Shown piece by piece: positions 1 through 8,200 of a DNA stretch of 64,000 nucleotides; the first letter of the stretch is position 1, and each line of letters starts with the position of its first letter. Origin of the DNA: Rudanella lutea DSM 19387 (GTDB taxonomy: Bacteria > Bacteroidota > Bacteroidia > Cytophagales > Spirosomataceae); the NCBI RefSeq assembly GCF_000383955.1, contig NZ_KB913013.1, forward strand, positions 2,338,694 to 2,402,693. Reading direction: 5' to 3'. Below the pieces are notes generated by a model. The model saw only the letters and a list, made by a program, of their open reading frames with translations, did not search any database and was not told the DNA's origin. Position numbers and translations under genes: made by a program.

Positions 1-171
1 TTGAAAATGAACCAGCAGCATGATGGTGGCTAAATTGCCAATATGCAACGACGATGCCGTAGGGTCGAAGCCGATATACCCAGCCGTCATTTCTTTGGTC
101 AGCTGCTCTTCGGTTCCGGGAGTCATGTCGTGCAGCATGCCCCGCCAACGGAGTTCTTCAATGAAATTCAT
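1..171 (-). CDS. tyrS: tyrosyl-tRNA synthetase, N-terminal part (cut by window edge)
   Basis: The first 57 codons of a minus-strand gene are present, and the rest lies beyond the left edge. The translation begins [20 protein letters not shown] and continues with [15 protein letters not shown]. This is the start of the class Ic Rossmann fold of TyrRS, and HIGN is its version of the HIGH ATP-binding signature, at residues 43-46. The enzyme charges tRNA-Tyr in the cytoplasm. The ATG at 169-171 fits the family, whose members start with MNF/MNLIEEL. A purine-rich 115-bp spacer separates it from queA, and the two genes may be co-transcribed. The identity is secure; completeness cannot be judged. 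Confidence 0.93.
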   Translation of the reverse strand, partial: MNFIEELRWRGMLHDMTPGTEEQLTKEMTAGYIGFDPTASSLHIGNLATIMLLVHFQ

Positions 172-274
172 ACGTGAAAGGAGAAGGGAGTAAGGGGAAG
201 AAAAGGAAGAAGGACGCAGGCTTTTTATCCCTTTTGTCTCTATCCTCCCTTTCGTTCCTCTCCTCCTTAGTTTG

Positions 275-282
275 CAAAATTA
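275..282 (-). promoter_or_regulatory. possible -7 element (TAnnTTTG) for tyrS
   Basis: The minus strand reads TAATTTTG here, which matches the Bacteroidetes sigma-ABfr -7 consensus TAnnTTTG. It lies about 100 nt upstream of the tyrS start and touches the end of queA. I see no convincing -33 TTTG at the right distance, so the call is weak. Confidence 0.3.
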
Positions 283-286
283 GAAT

Positions 287-1531
287 TTATGGCAACAACA
301 GCGACGAATCACCGTAGCTCAAAAAGCGATACTCGTTGTCGAGTGCTTCCTTATATATAGTACGCCAGTTGTTGCCCACTAAAGCAGCAATGAGCAGGAT
401 AAGCGTAGAGCCCGGTTGGTGAAAATTGGTGATGATGCCGCGGCACATCTTCATCTGGTAGCCCGGCGTAATATAAATAGACGTGTGTGCCACAACCGTA
501 TCGGTATGGTGGGTATCCATATACCGAAGCATGGCCTCTACGGACTCTGCCGCTGTTGGTTGCTCGTTGGGCGGAATAGCATAGGCCATGTGCTGATCGA
601 GCTGAAACGGGTTAGGCTCCTGCCGAAGCAATTTCACCCCAAACCAGTACAAACTTTCCAGACTCCGCATAGACGTAGTTCCCACTGGTAACAGCCGGTC
701 CAGATGCTGACGGATATTTTCCAGATTCTGGCGGGTGTACACCACCTGCTCGGCGTGCATAGTGTGCTGCCGGGGGTCATCGGTTTTGATCGGCTGAAAC
801 GTACCGGCCCCTACATGCAGAGTCAGGTAATCATGACCAATGCCGCGTTCGGTGAGGGACGCAAACACCGCATCGGTAAAGTGTAAGCCCGCGGTCGGGG
901 CTGCTACAGCCCCTTCATTGCGGCTATAGATGGTCTGATACGTGTCGCGGTCGGCGTCGGTAACGTCACGTTTGAGATAAGGCGGCAACGGAATCTGCCC
1001 AGCCAGATGAATAATGTGGGCAAATGGTTCGGTGGCGGGTTGCCAGCTAAACTCTACCACTGAGCGCTCATAATCGACATAGCCAACCGTGAGCTTCACG
1101 GGTCCATCGGGCGCTTGAAGCGTGGTTTGCAGCGTTTCGTCGGGCTTCCAGCGTTTCCGGTTGCCGATCATGCACTGCCATACCGACGAGCCGGTTTGCT
1201 CCATGGCTTCGAGCATGGGCGGGGGCGTGTCGCGCCCGTCAGCAGCTACGGGACTCAACAGAAACAGTTCGATCAGGGCACCCGTCGGTTTGTGAAACAG
1301 CAGCCGGGCCGGTATAACCTTCGTATTATTGAAAATCAGGAAGCTGTCGGCGGGTACAAACTGAGCCAATTCGCGAAAGCCCGCGTGCCGAATCTGGCCC
1401 TGCTGATAGACCAACAACCGGGACGCATCGCGCTGTGCCAGCGGGAAGCGGGCAATCCGATCGTCGGGCAGATCGTACTGGAATTCCTGTAAAGATAATG
1501 GGAGGTTCGAAGCCAAATCAGGCAAACTCAT
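287..1531 (-). CDS. queA: S-adenosylmethionine:tRNA ribosyltransferase-isomerase QueA
   Basis: QueA moves the ribosyl part of S-adenosylmethionine onto 7-aminomethyl-7-deazaguanine in tRNA to give epoxyqueuosine, the next-to-last step of queuosine synthesis. The 414-aa product has the family's landmarks: an N-terminal LPDDRIARFPLAQRDASRLLV, then FNNTKVIPARL, and near the middle GAVAAPTAGLHFT and LHVGAGTFQPI. It is longer than the roughly 345-aa proteobacterial enzyme because of inserts in the middle and C-terminal parts, which I believe is usual in Bacteroidetes. Its first codons overlap the last codons of the membrane-protein gene 1518..2048 by 14 nt, which suggests translational coupling. 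Confidence 0.95.
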   Translation of the reverse strand: MSLPDLASNLPLSLQEFQYDLPDDRIARFPLAQRDASRLLVYQQGQIRHAGFRELAQFVPADSFLIFNNTKVIPARLLFHKPTGALIELFLLSPVAADGRDTPPPMLEAMEQTGSSVWQCMIGNRKRWKPDETLQTTLQAPDGPVKLTVGYVDYERSVVEFSWQPATEPFAHIIHLAGQIPLPPYLKRDVTDADRDTYQTIYSRNEGAVAAPTAGLHFTDAVFASLTERGIGHDYLTLHVGAGTFQPIKTDDPRQHTMHAEQVVYTRQNLENIRQHLDRLLPVGTTSMRSLESLYWFGVKLLRQEPNPFQLDQHMAYAIPPNEQPTAAESVEAMLRYMDTHHTDTVVAHTSIYITPGYQMKMCRGIITNFHQPGSTLILLIAALVGNNWRTIYKEALDNEYRFLSYGDSSLLLP

Positions 1532-2048
1532 TGTTGCTGGAGGGTTTCATGAGAATGAGTCGGATTGGCAGCGCGATAATCACGCTCGCCAGAATAAACA
1601 CACTCAGGGGCAAGAGCCAGCCGTAGGTGTAGCCATCGACCTGAAAATCGGAGCGGTTAAGCATCGACAAAACAAACAGCGACAACGCCAGAATGGTATT
1701 GACAGCCGCCATGAGCGCGTAAAACCAGTTGACCAGCACCTCGTTGAGGCTATCGCGGTGGCTGGCCCAGGCCGCAGCCACCGGAATTTTTTCGGTAGGC
1801 AGTTTAGGGATAAGACGCGCTATTGAGTTGATCAGGACGTTGTTGATCAGGAAAATAGCCACCGCTGCATAGAACAGGGTTTCACGGTCGAGGTACTGCG
1901 TTGCCAACCCGGCGGAGTTGAACATAACGGCTACCTGCGATGGATATGATATATAGCTGTTGATCAGAATAAAAACTAATCCGAGGACGGAGATGATCCG
2001 CCACGCCCGGACGAAAAAAGTGCCAGTTCGCATGGTTACATTAGTCAA
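1518..2048 (-). CDS. small four-helix membrane protein, function unknown
   Basis: This 176-aa protein is hydrophobic, with about four membrane helices near residues 14-32, 56-76, 108-130 and 142-166. The loop between helices 2 and 3 is polar (IPKLPTEKIPVAAAWASHRD). I do not recognise a named family; it resembles DUF1648-type or other uncharacterised inner-membrane proteins. The 3' end overlaps queA by 14 nt, so the two are co-transcribed and probably translationally coupled, but no functional link to queuosine is evident. A second ATG at codon 6 (MRTGTFF) could be the true start. Confidence 0.7.
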   Translation of the reverse strand: MTNVTMRTGTFFVRAWRIISVLGLVFILINSYISYPSQVAVMFNSAGLATQYLDRETLFYAAVAIFLINNVLINSIARLIPKLPTEKIPVAAAWASHRDSLNEVLVNWFYALMAAVNTILALSLFVLSMLNRSDFQVDGYTYGWLLPLSVFILASVIIALPIRLILMKPSSNNEFA

Positions 2049-2216
2049 TTGGGGTGCAAAGTTACGGCCGGTGGCGCGTGTTTAGACAGTGTCTGCTTTA
2101 TTAACTCCAATTTCGGAGCGGTCGTTTCGTTTTTTTCCGAGAGAAATGGCGTTCGCGTGGGCTTTATTGCCCATTTTTGGGAACACGAATAAAATGGGAC
2201 AGAAACAACCCTCGTT

Positions 2217-2768
2217 ATGAAGATTTATACCAAGACCGGCGATACCGGCCAAACGTCGCTCATTAGCGGTCGCCGGGTCAGCAAGGCCGATATACGAATT
2301 GATGCCTACGGAACCGTCGACGAACTGAATGCCTGGATTGGGCTGGTGCGGGATCAGGCAATTAATGCGGGTCGGCGCGATTTACTCAAGGAGATACAGG
2401 ACCGCCTGTTTACGGTAGGTGCCACACTGGCCAGCGACCCAGAAAAAACGGTGCGGAAGCCAATACCTGATATTGACGAGGCCGACATAACGTTATTAGA
2501 GCAGGCGATGGACAATATGGACGCCGAGCTGCCCGAGTTACGCGCTTTTGTGTTGCCGGGCGGCCACGAGTCGGTATCGTATGCACACCTCGCCCGCACG
2601 GTATGCCGCCGGGCAGAGCGCCTGGTCATTGCCCTCAACGATGAAGGCCCGGTAGACCCGCTGGTGATCCAATACCTGAACCGGTTGTCGGACTACCTGT
2701 TTGTTCTGAGCCGGAAAATGGCCCATGAACTCCAGGCCGAAGAGGTCGCCTGGAAACCGAGGGTCTGA
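2217..2768 (+). CDS. pduO: cob(I)yrinic acid a,c-diamide adenosyltransferase (PduO type)
   Basis: The enzyme transfers the adenosyl group of ATP to cob(I)alamin to make adenosylcobalamin. The 183-aa product has the PduO/MMAB layout. An N-terminal TKTGDTGQTSL begins the ATP-binding segment. The helical core carries the signature VCRRAERLVIAL and ends with YLNRLSDYLFVLSR. Length and motifs are complete. It stands alone, with no cobalamin riboswitch visible in the 168-bp upstream spacer and no other cobalamin gene nearby. It therefore probably serves salvage for B12-dependent enzymes encoded elsewhere. Confidence 0.93.
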   Translation: MKIYTKTGDTGQTSLISGRRVSKADIRIDAYGTVDELNAWIGLVRDQAINAGRRDLLKEIQDRLFTVGATLASDPEKTVRKPIPDIDEADITLLEQAMDNMDAELPELRAFVLPGGHESVSYAHLARTVCRRAERLVIALNDEGPVDPLVIQYLNRLSDYLFVLSRKMAHELQAEEVAWKPRV

Positions 2769-2800
2769 ACCGCGCTCAGGCAGGTTTTGGGTTTATCTTT

Positions 2801-2930
2801 TTTAGTTCATAGTTGTTGGTTTTGGGTTTATAGTTTTGGGTTTATGGGCGTGCTACTTACTACCGGATAGTTATAGCACGCCAGGTCAGACCAAAATGAT
2901 AAACCAAAAACCATAAACTCTCCCTAATCA
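2801..2930. repeat. AT-rich imperfect inverted repeat between pduO and the BatA-like gene
   Basis: The spacer holds two head-to-tail copies of a GTTTTGGGTTTAT-like motif on the left. On the right is a reverse-complement-like copy (around 2891-2920, with ATAAACCAAAAACCATAAAC). Between them, 2847-2855 and 2874-2882 form a perfect 9-bp inverted repeat (GGCGTGCTA/TAGCACGCC). The 17-mer TTTATAGTTTTGGGTTT found here recurs in reverse complement at 49142-49158. This looks like a dispersed intergenic repeat family that could also act as a terminator. Confidence 0.5.
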
Positions 2931-2941
2931 CAGTTCAGACA

Positions 2942-5038
2942 TTGAGCTTCGTCAATCCTTCGTTTCTGTTTGGCTTACTGGCCCTCGCGGTACCTATTGC
3001 CATTCACCTGTTCAACTTTCGGCGGACGCGCCGGGTGTATTTCACCAATGTAGCGCTCCTGAAGACAGTGCAGACCGAAACCAAATCGTTTCGGCGGCTT
3101 AAACACTGGCTTATTTTGCTGGCCCGGTGTCTGTTTCTGGCTTGTCTGGTACTGGCGTTTGCCCAGCCGTTCATCCCCAGTCAAAACAAGCTCGGGCTGT
3201 CGCGGCAAGGGGTGACCAGCCTCTACCTCGACAACTCGTATAGTATGCAGAACGAGCTGAACGAAAAGCGGTATCTGGACATTGCTACGGGCAAACTTGA
3301 CGAGTTGCTGACACTGTTTCGCAACGCTACATCGCTCCAGTTGCTCACCAACGACTTTTCGGCCGAAGAGCAACGGGCTGGTACGGCCGAGGCCGTGCGT
3401 GACCGCGTGACGAGTGTCCGCTTTGCGCATACGCCCCGCACACTCGAAGCCGTGTACCGGCGGCAACGCAACCTGTTGTCGTCGCTGAATCCGGGCGGAC
3501 GCAACCAGCTTTTCTGGTTTTCAGATTTCCAGAAAAGCACCGTGGGCGACCTCAACCGGTTACAGGTTGACACAACCGACCGGGTTTTCATTGTGCCGCT
3601 CGACGCCCAGCCAACCAAAAATATCTACGTGGACTCGGTGTGGCTCAGTACGCCCTTTATCCGCGAGATGCAGAATAACAGCGTAAACGTAACCCTGCGC
3701 AACGGTGGCCGCGAAACGGTGCGCAACCTACCGGTGCGGTTGTACCTCGACGATACCCAAACCTCAACGGCCTCAGCCAATGTGGAGCCCGGCGGGGCTG
3801 CTACGGTATCGCTCAACTTCAACGTGACATCGAAGGGGTTTCACCGGGGCCGGATTGTGTTTGAGGATTACCCAATCACGTTCGACAACGAATATTTCTT
3901 TGTGATCGAAGCCTCGCCCTCAATTCGGGTGATGCACCTGACCGGCCCCAGCCTAACCGGTGCCCGGCCGGTCGATTATATTCGTACGGTGTATTCAAAC
4001 GATAGTCTGTTTCAGTTTCGGAGTTTCAGTGCCCAGAACTTTGATGTTGGGTTGCTGAAAGAAACCGACCTCGTGGTGCTGGAGGGGGTTCCGGCCGTGA
4101 GCGGTACCCTCCGCAACGAGCTGGACCGGTTTGTGCGGCAGGGGGGCAGCATCACGGTTATTCCCGACGCCAACCCGGATGCCACGTCGTATGCTTCGTT
4201 TTTGGGCGGTTTGGGCGTCAACGGCCTACAGGCGACTCCGCCCGCACCCGGCAACACGCCTATCTCGTTGGCCGACCCCGACCGCAACAGTCCGTTCTTT
4301 AGCGATGTGTTCCAGCGCAGTTTCCAGTCGGAGCCGCTCAACCTGCCGGGGGCTGTGCCCGTTTGGCGGTGGAGCGGTGGCAACCGTTTACTGGCCCTTC
4401 GCGATGGGCAAACGTTGTTGAGCCAGAACCGGGTTGGCAGTGGGTATGTGTACGTACTGGCGAACCCACTCACGCCTAGCTACGGCAACCTGGCTGAGCA
4501 CGCCCTGTTTGTGCCGGTTATGTACAAGATGGCCGCTCTGAGCGTGCGCGCCCAACGCACAGCGTATTCGTTCGACGATAACCTCATTACGGTTCCGGTC
4601 ACTAATCCGTCGGAGAAAACGGTGTATAAACTGAAGCGCGACAAACTCGATATTATTCCGGTACAGCGTGTGGTAGGGAATCAGTTGCTGCTCGAAATGC
4701 CCAAGAGCAATGAATTGGCCAACGGGCAGAACGTAGAAGCGGGCTATTACGAGTTACAGCTCTCAAACGGCGACGGAGCGGGCAAAACGGAGCGGTTATT
4801 GGCTTTCAATCACGGCAACCGTGAATCGGCCATGGACTTTTACTCGGCTACTGAGTTGCGCCGGGCATTTGCGAACCAGCCTAATGTAGAGGTTTTCGAC
4901 AGTATTCAGGACGGTGATTTTGTGCAGGTGCTCGAACAGCAAAACTTAGGCAAGAGTCTCTGGAAGTATTTTCTGCTGGCGGCCCTCGGCTTTCTGCTGC
5001 TCGAAATTGGTCTGGTGCGGTTTATGAAAGGAGTTTAA
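2942..5038 (+). CDS. BatA-domain membrane protein (aerotolerance-type, vWA-like)
   Basis: The 698-aa protein opens with the BatA N-terminal domain (PF07584/TIGR02226): a first helix in FLFGLLALAVPIAIHLFNF, the basic stretch RRTRRVYFTNVALLKTV, and a second helix around residues 57-77. The following region (about 85-260) resembles a von Willebrand A fold with DNSYSM as its first loop. A long beta-rich periplasmic part follows, and a single C-terminal helix (about 673-693) ends in a short tail. The start is a TTG directly before the conserved SFVNPSFLFGL, and no in-frame ATG lies nearby. Bat proteins normally sit beside MoxR and DUF58 genes. Here the DUF58 gene lies 6 kb away on the other strand, with the alpha-2-macroglobulin between them. 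The function, probably envelope stress or complex assembly, is not proven. Confidence 0.85.
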   Translation: MSFVNPSFLFGLLALAVPIAIHLFNFRRTRRVYFTNVALLKTVQTETKSFRRLKHWLILLARCLFLACLVLAFAQPFIPSQNKLGLSRQGVTSLYLDNSYSMQNELNEKRYLDIATGKLDELLTLFRNATSLQLLTNDFSAEEQRAGTAEAVRDRVTSVRFAHTPRTLEAVYRRQRNLLSSLNPGGRNQLFWFSDFQKSTVGDLNRLQVDTTDRVFIVPLDAQPTKNIYVDSVWLSTPFIREMQNNSVNVTLRNGGRETVRNLPVRLYLDDTQTSTASANVEPGGAATVSLNFNVTSKGFHRGRIVFEDYPITFDNEYFFVIEASPSIRVMHLTGPSLTGARPVDYIRTVYSNDSLFQFRSFSAQNFDVGLLKETDLVVLEGVPAVSGTLRNELDRFVRQGGSITVIPDANPDATSYASFLGGLGVNGLQATPPAPGNTPISLADPDRNSPFFSDVFQRSFQSEPLNLPGAVPVWRWSGGNRLLALRDGQTLLSQNRVGSGYVYVLANPLTPSYGNLAEHALFVPVMYKMAALSVRAQRTAYSFDDNLITVPVTNPSEKTVYKLKRDKLDIIPVQRVVGNQLLLEMPKSNELANGQNVEAGYYELQLSNGDGAGKTERLLAFNHGNRESAMDFYSATELRRAFANQPNVEVFDSIQDGDFVQVLEQQNLGKSLWKYFLLAALGFLLLEIGLVRFMKGV

Positions 5039-5154
5039 GCACATTGTAATTCTTAAAAATGCTGTGGGCGTGTATCGGAGAACCCCTAACGGGGTAAACC
5101 GGCCTGATGCATTTCCTGAGCTATGAACAGGCAGCCCCGATGGGGCATGATAAC

Positions 5155-5201
5155 AAAGACAAAGGGCTGACATCAAACGAAGATGTCAGCCCTTTGTCTT
5201 T
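5155..5201. terminator. bidirectional intrinsic terminator
   Basis: The arms 5155-5174 and 5182-5201 are perfectly complementary (20 bp) around a 7-nt loop. There are T-rich flanks on the plus side and an A/T-rich start on the other. The element lies between the convergent BatA-like and alpha-2-macroglobulin genes and should stop both transcripts. Short GC palindromes (for example GCCCCGATGGGGC at 5134-5146) precede it. Confidence 0.85.
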
Positions 5202-5212
5202 TAGCTCAATCA

Positions 5213-8200
5213 CTACTCAATCCGGACTTTTCCGGCTCCCGAATAGCTACGCAACTCGGCATTGTACATGGCATCGGCCGAAGCGGCTCCCACCGTAAAC
5301 GTACCACGGGTAACGGCCCGCACGAGATAGTAATACGTTTTGGTTTCGCCGGAAGCCGTTACGTAGAAGTTAATCCGGTCGTCGCGCACGTCGAAATGAT
5401 CAGGCATATCGGGTTTGGCAGCCCCCTCCATCCACTTCATGTCACGTTGCTCACCCACCAACCGGGGGTTTTCGATCTCGAAGCCAGCGGGCAGCAAGTC
5501 GGTCAGAACCACGTTGGGAACCTCCAGACCGTTGGTGCTGGCAAGGGTCAGTTTCACCACAATCAGGTCGTTTTGCCGGATACTACCCACCGGGTTACCG
5601 TTTCGGTCGCGATACTCCCGGCGTACGGTCAGGCCATTATCTTCGTCGGGGGTAGGGCCATCGGCCGGAATCCCTTCCGACTGCAGCAGGTAGTACAAAC
5701 TCCCGGTTCCGCCCGTACGAATACTGACCGCACTTTGGGGCACTCGTTTCAGCAACAAATCAGCACCGGTAAAATTGCCCAGCGCCCTCCCACCTGCCGA
5801 AACTGTGGCCGTTACAGTAGCCCCGGCGTTTTGACGGGCCAATTTACCCAAAGCCAGAAACGCAAAGGCCGACTCCTGCGTGTTCAGATACGAAGCCTGC
5901 CGTACCGCACCCGACAGTTGGCGGGCCAGCGTCGGAATCTGAAGATTGTCGCGGTCAGTAGCCATGAGGGCTTCGAGAACCAACGCCAGATTCCGAATGG
6001 GCGACGCATAACTACCTCCCGACAAACGGCCCCGTGAGGTGTCGGTAAACCGCTTGGGTAGCAGAGCGCCGTAACTGCGCGTGTCGCCCAACCGGAAAAA
6101 CGCAGCCGCCAACAGGTAGCGGGCGTCGGTGGTGAGCACCGCCGAATTTTTGTAGTAGTTCATGCTCGGGCGGTTGGGCTTACCCGCCAAAGCCAGCGCG
6201 TAGAGGGCATACATGTGCGTTCGGCTGGCTACTTTGCGCACCGAGTACGAGCCTGTTTCGTCGTACACGGCCTCGTCTTCGGTGGCGGGCGTGCTGGTGA
6301 GGGCCGTCAGGTAATCGAGGGCTTTGCTCAGTGTAGCCCCGCGAACCTCATAACCGGCCCGGTCGGCTTCGGTCAGGAAATGTACCGCGTAGGCCGTCAC
6401 CCAATCGTCGGGTTTGGCAGCTTCGGTACCTCCGGGCCACATGCCAAACCCGCCGTTGAACAGTTGACTTCCTTCGATTCGCTCCACAGCCGCCCGAACG
6501 TTGAAAGCCGGATTGAGGTCAGAATCGCCGTTTCGTACAAAATATACATTGGCTGTTTGGCCGATGGTGCGGGTCAGGTCGGCAAAGTAAAGCTGTGGGA
6601 ACGCTTTCGAGATGGTTTGTTCGAGGCAGCCGTGCGGGTAGCCCAGCAAATACGACAGCTCACGACCGTATTGCAGGACGGGCGAACGGCTCAAGACCAG
6701 ACTGGTGCGGGCCGTACCGGGGAGGTAAGCGGTTGCCGCGCCCCCAATCGTTTGGGCACTCCCACCTGCCACTACTCCCGACTGCGACCGCTTGACCAGC
6801 GAAGCCGCCGGACGAATAGTAATGTCGGTTTGATCGGTGAAGGTCTCGCCCGAACGACCGTCGGTCAGGTTCTGCACCGCCACCCGGATAGCTCCCGCAC
6901 CGGTAGCTTGCCTGGCCCGTACCCGAAACATGACCCGCCCCTCACGGCCCGGTTGCAGGGTAAGCCGGCTTGCCGACGCCGATGCGCTGTCCTGCACAAT
7001 ATCGAGCGGCCCGTTGACCGCCAGCCGAACCGATACCGGCATGGCTTTACCCGTGGTGTTGCTGAGGGTTACGGGTAGGTTCAACTCATCGCCGGGCGAA
7101 AGGAACCGGGGCACCCCGGCACTAATCACAACCGGGTCGGCCACCTTCAGATTATGACTGGCCGACCCGAAAGCCTCGCCTTTGTAGGCCACCGCCATCA
7201 CCCGTAAATCGCCGGAGAACTGCGGAATATCGACCGTAAACTGGGCCTCGCCATCGAAGCCGGTCTCCAGAATACCGCTCCACTGCGCCACGAGTTTGGC
7301 CCGACTGTTGGCGAGCGGATTCACCCGTTTTTCGAGGTTGTAGCCATCCCCCCCGAAGCTCGACCGGTTGCTTTTGAGAGACAATTCAGGGAAAAGCTGC
7401 GCGTACAAATCGTGGCTGCTAACCTCCAGAGCCCGCTTTTGGTAGAAAAAGCCATGTGGGTTGGGCGTCTGAAAATTTTTCAGCTGCAAAATTCCCTCAT
7501 CCACCACGGCAATAGTCACCTGAGCATTAGCCTTCGTCTTGACCCGAATGATTTGTTTGGTTTTAGACCGCGACCCACTAACAGCCGCTATCTCGACGGG
7601 CAACTGCGTGCTTTTGTCCGACACCGTCACGGGCGCGAAGCCATGCGCGACGGTCAGCGGAAGGTTGGCCTCTACCCCATCCGGCGACTCCATGGCCCGG
7701 ATCAGTGTAGCCGTCACGTACACGTTGGGCAGGTGGTCGTTACCCAATGGGAAACTCCATTCGGCCGATTTGTCGGTGATGTCGAGCCAGCGGTGTTCGA
7801 GCACCCGATTGCGCTCAATGGTCACGAGCAACTTCCCGTTGAACGGGCATTTAAACAGCACTTTGGCCCGGTCGCCGGTTTCGTAGGTAGCCTTGTCGAA
7901 CGTCATCAGCACCTGCCCTTCCTGACTCACTTCAAACGACGAAGCCGTGGTACTGTTGAAGCCATACGCGTAGAATTTAGATAAGGTGTAGCCCGTAGTC
8001 GTAGCCCCAGCCCGGCGGATGCGCACCTCATATTCCCCCGACACGGTAGGTACGTACCGGAACGATGCCCGCCCCCCGTTGTACGTCAGGGCGTTGGTGT
8101 ACACCGGTTTTTCGCGACGGCTGGTACGGTACTGGAGCACTCCGTTGCTGTTTTTTTCGACCACCGTCTGATAATCATACCGGACAATCTGCACCGTCGA

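Noticed and set aside
2049-2216. A cobalamin riboswitch before the adenosyltransferase gene, and a TPP riboswitch before thiL.
   Set aside because: Neither the B12-box core nor the THI-box core is recognisable in the upstream spacers.
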